DNA from: Candidatus Undinarchaeales archaeon
GTDB taxonomy: Archaea > SpSt-1190 > JASMDC01
DNA: 64,000 bases
Assembly (NCBI GenBank): GCA_030753015.1
Contig: JASMDC010000007.1
Span: 62,001-126,000 of the forward strand
Direction: 5' to 3'
Made by a program: the position numbers and the translations under genes. Position 1 is the stretch's first letter. The number at the start of each line of letters is the position of its first letter. Below the pieces are notes generated by a model that did not search any database, had not been told where the DNA came from, and saw only the letters and a program-made list of their open reading frames with translations. Positions 1 through 8,631 of the stretch are shown here, one piece after another.

Positions 1-2
1 AG

Positions 3-905
3 TTCGCTCCGTTCCAGGTCTTCTACGGGGTATCTGCCTTCCAGACGATCGGTGCGATCCTGCTGGTGGTCATCTGTATCCTGCTCTCCAAGGCGCTGTC
101 GGAGATCCGCGATATGGCGGAGGCCGCATCGGGACTGCTAACGGTGGTGACAGCTGACGAGGAGTTCGAGCGCAAGCTGCGCAACTACAACTTCTATCTG
201 CGCACACTGTGCCTCTTGACGTTCCTGGCGATCTTCACGTTCTTCATCCTGACCCTCGGCCAGGGTGAGGGAGAGGAGCTCGGCCTGTTCTCCGGGCTCG
301 CCCTTGTGTTCCTGGTGATCATCATCCTGGTGCACACCTTCGTTCCCGCCGATACCATCAACAAGATCGGTGGCGTCGTCTACGGGCCCATGGACACATT
401 CAGTCAGCAGCAACAGATCATCGCGGTCGTCGCGTTCGTCGGCCTGGCGCTGGTGGTCGTGGGGATGTTCTACTCCTTCGCCGCCAACGTGGTCACGGAC
501 AAGGACTGTGTACCCGGTATCACGACGGATATCTCGAAGCTCGCCCCGGAAGACGTGGACAAAGCGTGCGGTGTCGATGAGTTCTGCTACGCCAAGGACC
601 GCAAGTGCCGTAGGAAGGTGTCCGGCGAGCGCCTGGTGTTCTCGACATTCGGGTTCTCGCTGTTCATGCTGCTGGCAGCATTGTTCGTGGACCGCATCGT
701 CACCAATCTGGCCGACGAGATCAGCCGGCACACCGAGATCCCCGACGTCCTCCAGGAAGAGGAGGAGGGGAGTGGTGGCACTGACGAGATCGCAGACTAC
801 ATCTCTAAGTGCAAGGCCCAGGGGATGCCCATGGACAAGATCCGGTCGTCCCTCCTGGAAGCGGGCTTCACCGAGGCCAACGTCGCCAAGTACTTCCCGA
901 AGTAG
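3..905 (+). CDS. Membrane protein with Cys-rich external loop, 5' end outside the window
   Basis: The frame is open to the left edge: codons from base 3 read into the first hydrophobic segment, so the GTG at 66 is probably not the true start and the gene is 5'-partial. There are about four hydrophobic segments. Between the third and fourth lies a polar loop with four cysteines (DKDC, KACG, EFCY, RKCR), which suggests an extracytoplasmic disulphide-bonded loop. The C-terminal ~40 residues, starting about DEIADYISKC, form a small amphipathic helical module of UBA-like appearance, found at the ends of archaeal membrane proteins. I do not recognise the family and propose no function. A strong terminator follows at 917-952. 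Confidence 0.75.
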   Translation, partial: FAPFQVFYGVSAFQTIGAILLVVICILLSKALSEIRDMAEAASGLLTVVTADEEFERKLRNYNFYLRTLCLLTFLAIFTFFILTLGQGEGEELGLFSGLALVFLVIIILVHTFVPADTINKIGGVVYGPMDTFSQQQQIIAVVAFVGLALVVVGMFYSFAANVVTDKDCVPGITTDISKLAPEDVDKACGVDEFCYAKDRKCRRKVSGERLVFSTFGFSLFMLLAALFVDRIVTNLADEISRHTEIPDVLQEEEEGSGGTDEIADYISKCKAQGMPMDKIRSSLLEAGFTEANVAKYFPK

Positions 906-916
906 GCATATGGAAC

Positions 917-952
917 GCGGCCCTCGTCATGGGGGCCGCTTCTAACTTTTTT
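917..952. terminator. Terminator between convergent genes
   Basis: Inverted repeat GCGGCCC (917-923) and GGGCCGC (933-939), then a run of six T at 947-952 on the + strand. It lies between the 3' end of the membrane protein and the 3' end of the convergent aminotransferase gene. Confidence 0.7.
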
Positions 953-979
953 CTGAGCAGTCTCAGTTCCAGGCAGCGC

Positions 980-2065
980 TCAGGCATCCTTCACGAACGT
1001 CAGGACCTCGGCGCACACGCGCTCGATCTCCTTTGCAGTATGGACGGCCGACATGGGGAGCGAGAGAATTTCCTTCGCGAACCCCTCGGTCACGGGGAAG
1101 GAGCCCGGGACCTCCAGGCAGGGCTGGCGGTGGAGTGGGACGGGATAGTGGATGCCGCAGGAGATGCCGCGCCCCTCGAGGTGTGCCCGCAGGGCGTCAC
1201 GGTCGGGATGCCTGATAACATATAGGTGGTAAACGTGAGTGCCCCAGTGCACCCGGGGTGTCACCACTGCATCGCCGAGCAGCTTGTCGTAGAGCGCGGC
1301 GTTCTTCCGGCGGGCATCGTTGAAACCGTCCAGCATCCGTAGCTGGACGCGGGCTATGGCGGCGTACATCTCGCACAGCTTGGCGTTGTATCCCAGGACC
1401 TCAGCGGTCCCCGTACCCGCGTTGGCACCGTACGCACGGAGCAGGCGCACCTTCTCGGCGAGCCCATCGTCGTCGGTGACGAACATGCCGCCCTCGCCGG
1501 CGACCGTCATGTTCTTGGAGGGATAGAACGAGAAGCAGCCCGCGTCAGCGAGCGAGCCGGTGCGAGCGCCCTTGTAGGTGGCGCCGTGCGACTGGCAGGC
1601 GTCCTCGAGCAGGAACAGCCCGTGCCGCTCGGCGACCTCGCGGACGGGGTTCATGTCGCAGGTGTGGCCGTAGAGGTGGACCGGGATGATCGCCTGGGTC
1701 CGGGGAGTGATGGCCGCCTCCAACTTGGAGGGATCCATGGTATAGCTCCTGTCCACGTCCACGAGACGGATCGACGCACCACAGTACGAGATGGCCAGGG
1801 CCGTGGAGATGAATGTGTTGGGGACGGTGATGACCTCGTCACCCGGGCCGATACCCGCGGCCTTGAGGGCCAGGTGGAGCGCGTCGGTGCCCGAGGAGAT
1901 GCCGACGGCGTTATCGACGCCCATGTAGGCGGCGAACTCCTTCTCGAGCGCGGCGAGCTCGTCACCCAGCACGAACCGTCCACTGTCCAGCACGCGGCAT
2001 ACCGCGTCCTTCATCTCCTGGGTGATGACCGGGCGCGAGAGCGGGATGGGGGCGGGCGACGCCAT
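980..2065 (-). CDS. DegT/DnrJ/EryC1-family PLP aminotransferase
   Basis: This 361-residue protein is a sugar-type aminotransferase of the DegT/DnrJ/EryC1/StrS family, fold type I. The family transfers an amino group from glutamate or glutamine to a keto-sugar, usually a nucleotide sugar. Seen here: SSGTDALHLAL at about 58-68 (PLP phosphate pocket), EDACQSHG at 154-161 (Asp holding the pyridine nitrogen), and FYPSKN with Lys184 as the Schiff-base lysine. Length is normal. I chose ATG 2065 (MASPAP) because the palindromic box ATTTAAAT at 2089-2096 lies 27 nt upstream, giving a leaderless mRNA; longer starts would run over that promoter. It is divergent from the DUF362-carbamoyltransferase-glycosyltransferase genes, so a shared role in a modified glycan is likely but inferred. 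The exact substrate cannot be read. Confidence 0.92.
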   Translation of the reverse strand: MASPAPIPLSRPVITQEMKDAVCRVLDSGRFVLGDELAALEKEFAAYMGVDNAVGISSGTDALHLALKAAGIGPGDEVITVPNTFISTALAISYCGASIRLVDVDRSYTMDPSKLEAAITPRTQAIIPVHLYGHTCDMNPVREVAERHGLFLLEDACQSHGATYKGARTGSLADAGCFSFYPSKNMTVAGEGGMFVTDDDGLAEKVRLLRAYGANAGTGTAEVLGYNAKLCEMYAAIARVQLRMLDGFNDARRKNAALYDKLLGDAVVTPRVHWGTHVYHLYVIRHPDRDALRAHLEGRGISCGIHYPVPLHRQPCLEVPGSFPVTEGFAKEILSLPMSAVHTAKEIERVCAEVLTFVKDA

Positions 2066-2088
2066 GTGGCGGAACTGCACCGGGGAAC

Positions 2089-2096
2089 ATTTAAAT
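2089..2096. promoter_or_regulatory. Palindromic TATA box serving two divergent leaderless genes
   Basis: ATTTAAAT is its own reverse complement. Its centre is 27-28 nt from ATG 2065 on the minus strand and 28-29 nt from ATG 2121 on the plus strand, so a single box is placed to drive both genes. Confidence 0.65.
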
Positions 2097-2120
2097 CCTT
2101 GGGACAGGATGGTTGGTCTG

Positions 2121-3236
2121 ATGCCCCCTTCCGAGGTCGCCGTGGTCCGGTGCAAGGACTACGCTGACGCCGATGCCGCGGTGCGCAAGGCACTTTCCCT
2201 CCTGGGCGGGCTCGATATCGCTAAGGACGACAAGGTGCTCATCAAGCCCAACCTACTCATCGGCCGACGGCCCGACGATGCCGTCACCACCCATCCTGCC
2301 GTGGTAGAGCCGGTGGTGGGGGAGGTCAAGCGCCTGGGCGGGCAGCTCACTGTGGGCGACTCCCCCGGTACCTGGGCCAACAAGCGGCTCAAGGACTTCC
2401 TCAAGGTCACGGGATTCAAGGAGATCAGCGAGCGGCAGGACTTCCACCTCATGCGGTTCGGAGAAGAGCCGCCGGTCCCCTTTGTCATGGAGTTCGGCGG
2501 GAAGGAGCGAACGGTGTTCCTGGAGAAGACGGCCGTGGACGCCGACTACATCATCAACATGCCCAAGGCCAAGACCCACATGGTCACCATCCTCACCGGG
2601 GCCCTCAAGAACATGTACGGCCTCATCCCTGGCAACGAGAAGCAGCTCATCCATAAGTGGGCCAACACCATCCAACCCTTCGCCGAGGCGGTGGCAGCGA
2701 TCAACAAGGCGTGTCCTGCGGACATGGTGGTGGCCGATGCCGTGGTCGGGCTGGAGGGGAACGGGCCCAACTACCTTGGCAAGAGCATCCGTCTGGGCTA
2801 CATCGTGGCCGGCCGAGACCCGGTGGCCGTGGACACGGTGCTGGCTCGTATCATGGGCATCCCCCTGGACAAGCTCGTGACCGTGCAGGTGGCCAAGGAG
2901 CTGGGGCTGGGCACTACCGATTACACTCTCCTCGGCGATGAGCCCGAGACCACCAAGGTCCGGCTGCCCTCACAGTTCATCTACCGGCTCTGGCCCGTGT
3001 TCCAGGCCGGGTTCCTCATCCCGTTCACCGTGCCCAAGCCCATGTGCGACGACGCCGCGTGCGTGCGGTGCGGTACGTGCGAGACCAACTGTCCTGTAAA
3101 GGCCATCACGGTCAGTGACCGGGTGCGGTTCGATTACGACAAGTGCATCCGGTGCCTGTGCTGTGTGGAGCTGTGCCCCAATGCGTGCATCAGCCCGCGG
3201 TTCCCGTGGTTGTTGACCCAGTGGCTGAAACATTAG
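2121..3236 (+). CDS. DUF362 protein with C-terminal 2[4Fe-4S] ferredoxin domain
   Basis: This 371-residue protein has an N-terminal DUF362 domain (about 1-300, with KPNLL and MPKAKTH segments typical of the family) and a C-terminal bacterial-type ferredoxin domain. The latter has two CxxCxxCxxxCP-like motifs: CVRCGTCETNCP and CIRCLCCVELCP, ligating two [4Fe-4S] clusters. DUF362 proteins are cytoplasmic and presumed redox-active; their substrates are mostly unknown. Several in-frame starts exist (2022, 2109). I prefer ATG 2121 because the TATA box at 2089-2096 is 28 nt upstream. The carbamoyltransferase gene follows after 21 nt, so the two are probably co-transcribed. Confidence 0.9.
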   Translation: MPPSEVAVVRCKDYADADAAVRKALSLLGGLDIAKDDKVLIKPNLLIGRRPDDAVTTHPAVVEPVVGEVKRLGGQLTVGDSPGTWANKRLKDFLKVTGFKEISERQDFHLMRFGEEPPVPFVMEFGGKERTVFLEKTAVDADYIINMPKAKTHMVTILTGALKNMYGLIPGNEKQLIHKWANTIQPFAEAVAAINKACPADMVVADAVVGLEGNGPNYLGKSIRLGYIVAGRDPVAVDTVLARIMGIPLDKLVTVQVAKELGLGTTDYTLLGDEPETTKVRLPSQFIYRLWPVFQAGFLIPFTVPKPMCDDAACVRCGTCETNCPVKAITVSDRVRFDYDKCIRCLCCVELCPNACISPRFPWLLTQWLKH

Positions 3237-3257
3237 AGACGTGAAAGTGAGACTACC

Positions 3258-4916
3258 ATGCGCATCCTGGCCATAAACGACTGCAGCGACTCGAGCGCGG
3301 CCCTCGTGGAGGACGGTCGCATCATCGCCGCGGTCGAGGAGGAGCGGTTCACCTACCGCCGCCACATCGACATATTCCCATTCAACGCCATCGAGCACGT
3401 CACTGGCGGCGACTTCTCGGACATCGACCGCGTCGTGTACACCATGGAGTACAACGACTTCCGGGTGCCCCGGTTCGACCGGTACCAGGTGTTCCCCGCC
3501 ACCATGCTCCACCCGCCAGCTGCCTGGCTCAGCGCCGTTGACCGGCTTCCTCAGCCGCTCATCAAGGCGGTCGGGAACGCCGCGTACTGGACCACGTTCA
3601 ACGCCCTCATAAACCGCCGGAAGCTCGAACGCAAGTACATGCAAAAGCGCATGGGGCTCGATTTCGAGATCGTGCGACATCACCTGGCGCATGCGTCCTC
3701 CGCCTACCGCGCGTCCGGGTTCGGGAAGGCGAACATCCTGGTCATGGACGGCTCCGGGGAGAAGTACTCCACCTCACTGTTCGTAGGCGACGGGGAGATC
3801 GAGCCCGTCAAGGACATCGCCGAGAGCAACTCCATGGGCATCCTCTACACGTTCATATCCCTCATCCTCGGGCTGGGACGGTTCGGTCAGGGAAAGACCA
3901 TGGGGCTGGCGCCCTACGGGACGCCGAGGCCCGAGTACGTCAAGATGGTCGAGGTGCTGCACCACGACTATAATATCCGCATGGACCGTGTGCGCGAGCT
4001 GGCCCGGCACATCCGGTACGGGGGCGAGCCCACCAAGGAGCATCAGGACATCGCTGCAAGCCTCCAGGAGGCATTGGAGCGCGTGGCCATCGAGATGGTC
4101 GACTGTCTGCACGAGACCAGCGGATACAAGGACCTCTGCTTGGCCGGTGGAGTGGTCCTTAATTGCTCCATGAACGGTGTGCTCCTGCGCACGCCCATGG
4201 TGGACCGTATGTTCGTCCAGCCCGCCGCCAGCGACGCTGGCACGGCACTGGGCGCCGCCTTCCAGCTCTGCTATGAGGAGGGTGTCCAGGCCGAGACCAT
4301 GATCTCCGCGGCCCTGGGCCCGTCCTACGACGACGTCGCCATCGCCCGGGCGCTGGCCGACGAGGGGCTCACCGGAGAACCCGTCGACGATCCCGCCAGC
4401 ACCGCAGCGGTGCTCATCGCCGAGGGCAAGGTCATCGGATGGTTCCAGGGGCGGCTGGAGTTCGGGCCCCGGGCCCTTGGCCAGAGATCGATCATCGCGG
4501 ATCCCACGGACCCGGAGATGCACGACCGCGTCAACCGTATCAAGAACCGGGAGATGTGGCGACCGCTGGCACCGTCGGTGCTCATCGAGCACCTGCCCGA
4601 GTACTTCGAGGGCGGCCATCCATCGCCGTTCATGATCCTTACCTATCCTGTACGGGAGGAGAAGCGGGACGAGATCCCGGCCGTGACCCACGTGGACGGC
4701 TCGGCACGGCTCCAGACCGTGGACGGGCGGGCGACGCCCCTCTACCACAAGCTCATCTCGCGGTTCGCCAAGGAGGGCAAACCGCCCGTGGTGCTCAATA
4801 CATCGTTCAACTCCCGTGGCCAACCCATCGTGCGCACACCGTACGATGCCATCCGCACGTTCAAGCGCATCGGGCTGGATGCCATGGTGATCGGCGGGTA
4901 CCTGGTCACGGCCTGA
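3258..4916 (+). CDS. NodU/CmcH-family carbamoyltransferase
   Basis: At 552 residues this is a full-length O-carbamoyltransferase of the NodU/CmcH/TobZ type, which moves a carbamoyl group from carbamoyl phosphate via carbamoyl-AMP to a hydroxyl of a sugar or antibiotic. The N-terminal half is the Kae1/TsaD-like ASKHA domain: MRILAINDCSDSSAAL at the start, VEEERF near residue 32, and the metal-binding HHLAHASSAY near 140. The C-terminal half carries FGPRALGQRSI and NREMWRPLAPS, typical of the carbamoyl-phosphate domain, and ends with an NTSFNSRGQPIV segment. It lies directly after the DUF362 ferredoxin gene and before a glycosyltransferase, which fits decoration of a glycan. The acceptor is unknown. 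Confidence 0.93.
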   Translation: MRILAINDCSDSSAALVEDGRIIAAVEEERFTYRRHIDIFPFNAIEHVTGGDFSDIDRVVYTMEYNDFRVPRFDRYQVFPATMLHPPAAWLSAVDRLPQPLIKAVGNAAYWTTFNALINRRKLERKYMQKRMGLDFEIVRHHLAHASSAYRASGFGKANILVMDGSGEKYSTSLFVGDGEIEPVKDIAESNSMGILYTFISLILGLGRFGQGKTMGLAPYGTPRPEYVKMVEVLHHDYNIRMDRVRELARHIRYGGEPTKEHQDIAASLQEALERVAIEMVDCLHETSGYKDLCLAGGVVLNCSMNGVLLRTPMVDRMFVQPAASDAGTALGAAFQLCYEEGVQAETMISAALGPSYDDVAIARALADEGLTGEPVDDPASTAAVLIAEGKVIGWFQGRLEFGPRALGQRSIIADPTDPEMHDRVNRIKNREMWRPLAPSVLIEHLPEYFEGGHPSPFMILTYPVREEKRDEIPAVTHVDGSARLQTVDGRATPLYHKLISRFAKEGKPPVVLNTSFNSRGQPIVRTPYDAIRTFKRIGLDAMVIGGYLVTA

Positions 4917-4974
4917 GGCCGCGCGGGCCCTGAGAGGCAGGCATATAAAGCTGTAGCCCGACGGTGCCCCTCCC

Positions 4975-6153
4975 GTGACCCTCACGACCCTCCTTGTAGT
5001 CGCTGGCACCTATTACGCCATCCTGCTAATCTCGGAGGTGGTCTCCCACCTGTCGGGCGGACCAAAGCAGCAGCCGGAACCGGAGACATGGCCTTCGGTC
5101 ACCGTCGTGCTACCCGTGTGCGACGAGGAGGCGGTGATCGCCGAGACACTGGAGGCGCTCGCACGGCTCGACTACCCTGGCGAACACGACGTGCTTGTGA
5201 TCGTCGGGGACGGCAAGGACCGCACCATGGAGATCGCCCGGTCGTTCGCCGAGGAACACGACCATATCACGACGGTGCCCGAGGCCGAGGACGGGTCGTG
5301 TAAAGCGCACGCCCTCAACCAGGCCATGGAGGACGCGACCGGGGACGTGCTCGTGGTCTACGACGCTGACAACGTGCCCGAGCGCGGTGCCATGCGCTCG
5401 CTGGTGGCACCCCTCGCCCGGGGCGAATCGGCCGTGGCCGTGGGGTGCATCCTCTCGGCGAAGCACACCGATACCTGGGTCACCCGGCTGGTGTCCCTCG
5501 AGTACGCCTGGTACTACGGCGGGCTCTACGCCCACCGGGCCCGTCATAAGCTCTTCGTGCCCGTGCCCGGACGCAACTTCGCCATCCAACGGGAGCTGTT
5601 GAAGGAGCTGGGCGGATTCGACGAGACGGTGCTCGCCGAGGACCTCTACATCACGCGCCGGCTCTACGAGGAACCGGGGCGTCGTGTGGCGTACGTCCGC
5701 AGCGCCATCGCCACCGAGGAGGTGCCCGACGACCTCGACACCCTTCTTCGCCAACGCAAGCGATGGGGCGGCGGTGCGATCAAGGAGTACCTCAGCGCGT
5801 TCAGCGAGGCGCGCGGGAACCCCTATTACCTGGGACGCATCGTCGATGTGGTGCTCATGGGACTGGACATAGTCATGCCCCTGGTGGCTCTGTTGGCGCT
5901 CGTGGCCATGCTCCTGGGACAGGGGCAACCCTATCCGGCCCTCCTGCTCGTGACCGTGCTCCTATACCTGGTCTACATGCGGATCTATGGGTACAAGCAG
6001 GGCCTGATACTCTACCTCCCGCTCACTGCGCTCCTGGACTTCTACATGTCCATCCTCGTCCCTATTGGATTCATCGCCAACCGCCTTGCGGGCGGCGAGG
6101 ATCCTGCATGGGAGCGGACGGTGAAGAAGGGGCGGCCCCGGGGTGACGGCTGA
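4975..6153 (+). CDS. Membrane-bound family 2 glycosyltransferase
   Basis: This 392-residue protein has an N-terminal membrane segment, a cytoplasmic GT-A domain and about three C-terminal membrane helices (roughly 295-375), as in processive or polyprenol-linked GT2 enzymes. Motifs in order: VVLPVCDEE (nucleotide binding), YDADN (DxD-type metal site, near 127), LAEDLYITRRL (catalytic Asp region) and QRKRWGGG (QxxRW motif of processive GT2 enzymes). The start is GTG 4975, chosen because the box CATATAAAG at 4942-4950 lies about 29 nt upstream, so it has its own leaderless promoter although it follows the carbamoyltransferase by 58 nt. The sugar and acceptor are unknown; a surface glycan role is inferred. 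Confidence 0.9.
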   Translation: MTLTTLLVVAGTYYAILLISEVVSHLSGGPKQQPEPETWPSVTVVLPVCDEEAVIAETLEALARLDYPGEHDVLVIVGDGKDRTMEIARSFAEEHDHITTVPEAEDGSCKAHALNQAMEDATGDVLVVYDADNVPERGAMRSLVAPLARGESAVAVGCILSAKHTDTWVTRLVSLEYAWYYGGLYAHRARHKLFVPVPGRNFAIQRELLKELGGFDETVLAEDLYITRRLYEEPGRRVAYVRSAIATEEVPDDLDTLLRQRKRWGGGAIKEYLSAFSEARGNPYYLGRIVDVVLMGLDIVMPLVALLALVAMLLGQGQPYPALLLVTVLLYLVYMRIYGYKQGLILYLPLTALLDFYMSILVPIGFIANRLAGGEDPAWERTVKKGRPRGDG

Positions 6154-6216
6154 GGCCGCTGACACCTATGCTTATATGGATGAGCCCCCTTACTAGTAAT
6201 CCGGGGTGAACGCACC

Positions 6217-6546
6217 GTGGTTTCGGGAATCTGGAAGGAGTTGCCGGTTGCGACCCGGTTCCTCCTCGCTGTGGTTATCGATATCCTCAACACGTTCAAC
6301 CTCGAGTTCATACCATTTCTATACATTCTGGACCCGTTTCTGGCACTGGTCCAGTTCGATCTCGTGACCGACCTTGCTCCTACGAGGGCCCAGAAGGTCC
6401 TGCTGGGGCTCGGGTGCGGCGAAGCCCTGCTCGGTCACCCGAGAGACATCCTCCCCCTGTGCAGCCTCGTCGTGCTGGTCACCGGCGGGGACGAGGTCCC
6501 TGACGACCTGGATGACACGGGACGACCGACCCCCTTCGGCATGTGA
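6217..6546 (+). CDS. Small membrane protein, unknown
   Basis: 109 residues from GTG 6217. Two hydrophobic stretches (about 11-50 and 80-90) suggest a small membrane protein; the middle holds LAPTRAQKVLLGLGCGE and the end is acidic and polar. A TATA-like element CTTATATGG lies at 6171-6179, about 40 nt upstream, so a short leader would be needed. I do not recognise the family. The coding case rests on composition and on the fit between two intergenic gaps; moderate confidence. Confidence 0.55.
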   Translation: MVSGIWKELPVATRFLLAVVIDILNTFNLEFIPFLYILDPFLALVQFDLVTDLAPTRAQKVLLGLGCGEALLGHPRDILPLCSLVVLVTGGDEVPDDLDDTGRPTPFGM

Positions 6547-6665
6547 GGTCTGACCCGGAGGATGCGCAAGTACATTCATAACTGTCCTTAGTGGCCAGCT
6601 GGAAAGTCACACGTTTACGAAATGTATATATACTTGTAAACATATAGTAAACATAGGATTTCACG

Positions 6666-6881
6666 ATGAGCGTCACTATCTCGGTCCGGGTCGAGGATCA
6701 TATCAAGCGCGAGATCGAGGACCTGGGATATGCCCCTGGCGAGTACCTCAAGCTCGTGCTTGAGAGGGAACTTAGGCGGGAACGGTCTCGCAAGGCACTC
6801 GTATGGATCAAGAAGCATCGCGTACCGTCGAAGGGGGAACTCGCTGAGCAGCTCGTCCGGAAGGCCCGTGATATGCGATGA
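6666..6881 (+). CDS. vapB: VapB-type antitoxin
   Basis: 71 residues: an N-terminal MSVTISVRVEDHIKREIE strand-helix typical of ribbon-helix-helix antitoxins (beta strand in the DNA major groove), then a charged C-terminal helix (KRE/ERELRRERS/KGELAEQ) that would wrap the toxin. It overlaps the PIN-domain toxin by 4 nt (ATGA), the standard VapBC arrangement with antitoxin first. An AT-rich promoter with TGTATATATACTTG lies at about 6623-6636, 30-40 nt upstream of the ATG. As in other VapBC pairs the antitoxin would neutralise the toxin and repress the operon; I infer this from the family. Confidence 0.85.
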   Translation: MSVTISVRVEDHIKREIEDLGYAPGEYLKLVLERELRRERSRKALVWIKKHRVPSKGELAEQLVRKARDMR

Positions 6882-7315
6882 AGCTGGTGCTGGACTCGTC
6901 GGTACTAGCGAAGCTCTTCATCGAGGAGAGCGGTACGGAGGATGCGCTCGCCCTCATCGGGCTCGCCCACATGCTCGACCTTGAGCTCTTAGCGGCGCAG
7001 CTAGCGGTGAGCGAGGTGGGGAACGTCCTCTGGAAGCACCTGCGTGACACCGACGACGATGGGAGCGAGCACATGAGGCAGCTCTTCCTCCTCGACATCA
7101 CGTTCGTACCGCTGGACAGTGTCCGTTCTAGCAGGGCGAGCAGTCTTGCAACCGGACACGACATCTCCTTTTATGATGCAGTCCATGTCGCACTTGCGGA
7201 GGAGCATCTGTGCGATCTCGTGACCGAGGACAATGAGCTCCAGAAGAAGGTGGATCAAGCCATAGGTCTCAGGAAAGCGCGTGAACTCGTGGAATCCCCG
7301 GCTTTCGCTCCCTAG
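6878..7315 (+). CDS. vapC: VapC-type PIN-domain toxin ribonuclease
   Basis: 145 residues forming a PIN domain, the Mg-dependent RNase fold of VapC toxins that usually cut tRNA or rRNA. The acidic active site is visible: Asp6 (MKLVLDSSV), Glu46 (LAVSEVGN), Asp100 (SFYDAVHVALA) and Asp118 (LVTEDNEL). All four positions are intact, so the toxin looks active. Translation is coupled to vapB through the ATGA overlap. Its stop codon shares the bases CTAG with the stop of the convergent gene that ends at 7312. Confidence 0.9.
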   Translation: MKLVLDSSVLAKLFIEESGTEDALALIGLAHMLDLELLAAQLAVSEVGNVLWKHLRDTDDDGSEHMRQLFLLDITFVPLDSVRSSRASSLATGHDISFYDAVHVALAEEHLCDLVTEDNELQKKVDQAIGLRKARELVESPAFAP

Positions 7316-7665
7316 ACCTCGCGCTCGATGCCGTGAAAGGAGTACCAGTTGTCATTGAAGTGCTCGGGCAGTGCCGCGACGACGCTGGTGTCGTAGACGG
7401 CGTACGGCGACACACCGAGGTCGTTCAGTGCGCGCTCGTGAGCCGTATCGTAGTCCATCCCCTGCTCGTCCATGTAGCATCGCTCAACAAGCTCGTGGTC
7501 GAGGAAGTTCTGGTCGTACTCGGTGCGGACACCCTGGTCGGCCAGCCGCTCGAGCATCATCTCGTTCTCGGGGAAGCTGCCGAACCTATCGAGATGGTCG
7601 CGCACGTACCCCAGATTCTCCGGCGTGGGGAGATATTGCCCGTCCATCTTGGCAAAAACTGTCAT
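7312..7665 (-). CDS. Conserved-looking acidic protein, unknown
   Basis: 117 residues from ATG 7665 (MTVFAKMDGQYLP). It is acidic, has no signal peptide or membrane segment, and is rich in Glu, Asp, His and Tyr; I recognise no domain. A promoter-like TTAAATAG lies at 7676-7683 with a CCCTTGG box at 7687-7693. That box places transcription start nearer 7652, so ATG 7647 (MDGQYLP) is an alternative start. It ends against vapC (overlapping stop codons). Style and composition resemble the small acidic proteins encoded at 47498 and 47994, but I see no clear alignment. Confidence 0.65.
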   Translation of the reverse strand: MTVFAKMDGQYLPTPENLGYVRDHLDRFGSFPENEMMLERLADQGVRTEYDQNFLDHELVERCYMDEQGMDYDTAHERALNDLGVSPYAVYDTSVVAALPEHFNDNWYSFHGIEREV

Positions 7666-7752
7666 GGTAACCCCGTTAAATAGCCTCCCTTGGTGTGCCG
7701 ACGGCTTTATCAAGGTGAACCGTTATAGTGTGTCAGGAACGGACGTGGTACC

Positions 7753-7992
7753 ATGGCCATCATCGTGAAGGAGAAGGAGACAGGAGCGCGGTTCGTGCTT
7801 TTAGGCACGGGGTTCGGCGCCTTCAAGGCCGCGCGGCCGGGGATGTTGCTGGGGAACCTTTCTCCCACCGAGGACAAGGGTGAGTTCACAGTGCTCGCCG
7901 TGAGCGATGAGAAGGGCGAGGTGCACTGGATCGACTCGGACGCCGTCGTCGTGGTAGAGGTCGACGGGAAGCACCCGTCCCAGTACCTGTAG
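7753..7992 (+). CDS. Small beta-rich protein, unknown
   Basis: 79 residues, predicted mostly beta strands (MAIIVKEKETGARFVLLGTGFGAFKA in pattern, then acidic loops and a VVVVEVDG strand). Box GTTATAGTG at 7721-7729 sits 28 nt before ATG 7753, so the mRNA is probably leaderless. The GIY-YIG gene follows 35 nt later on the same strand. No family recognised; a short SH3-like barrel is possible but is only a guess. Confidence 0.7.
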   Translation: MAIIVKEKETGARFVLLGTGFGAFKAARPGMLLGNLSPTEDKGEFTVLAVSDEKGEVHWIDSDAVVVVEVDGKHPSQYL

Positions 7993-8027
7993 GGAGCTGA
8001 TCGGCCCTGACCGCTCACGAGCATAAA

Positions 8028-8258
8028 GTGTACATCCTCGAGTGCGCTGACGGTACCTACTACACGGGCTACACCACCGACCTGGAACGCCGGGTGAGCG
8101 TCCACAACAAGGGGAAGGGAGCCCGATACACCCGTGGTCGGCTCCCGGTCGCCATCGTGTTCTCCGAGGCGTACGCCACCAAGAGCGAGGCCCTGCGCAG
8201 GGAGGCCGAGATCAAGCGCATGACCCGGCGGGAGAAGCGCGAGCTGGTGGAGCTCTAG
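8028..8258 (+). CDS. GIY-YIG domain protein (UPF0213/YhbQ-like)
   Basis: 76 residues covering a minimal GIY-YIG nuclease fold: [22 protein letters not shown] gives the two Tyr strands (here YIL and YTG) and the catalytic Arg, followed by [14 protein letters not shown], and a later Glu in [12 protein letters not shown]. This matches the stand-alone UPF0213 (YhbQ) group, whose members have weak or undefined nuclease activity. The GTG at 8028 is the first usable start after an in-frame stop at 7998-8000; family members usually begin with a few more residues ahead of YIL, so a non-standard start at 8007 cannot be excluded. Confidence 0.85.
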   Translation: MYILECADGTYYTGYTTDLERRVSVHNKGKGARYTRGRLPVAIVFSEAYATKSEALRREAEIKRMTRREKRELVEL

Positions 8259-8631
8259 CCGTCCCGGACGCCCGTGACGGGCTCCTCAGGCACCTGATCA
8301 CCCTTTTCCTCGCCGTCGTCCTTGGACCTCGGCATCGATATATCTATAGGACGTGCGTGGTTATACTCTTCGACGTTGTACGGGATCGGTCCGTCCGTCG
8401 GATCGCCATCCGTCAAACAGGCTCCTGACCTAAATGCACCCTCCTTACTGCCTTTGTTGTCACTGCGAGTGCCCTCCAAGAGGTCATCGGGATATGCAGA
8501 CTGCCAGAGTACTGGCACGCCGCCCCCTATGACTATATACCAATAAATCACCTTCAGTCTATTAAGACGGGGGACTGGAAACGCACAATCCGAGCGTTTG
8601 TTAGTACGTCTCTTAAAGAGAGTGAACGAGG
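8259..8631. other. Non-coding stretch ahead of tnpB
   Basis: 373 bases without a convincing gene. It includes the probable left part of the TnpB element. Visible structure: GCCAG-AGTA-CTGGC hairpin (about 8502-8515), GTCTATTAAGAC palindrome (8557-8568) and TCTCTTAAAGAGA palindrome (8609-8621) just before the tnpB ATG. The hairpins near tnpB could be left-end recognition structures; the boundary with chromosomal DNA cannot be fixed from one copy. Confidence 0.5.
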
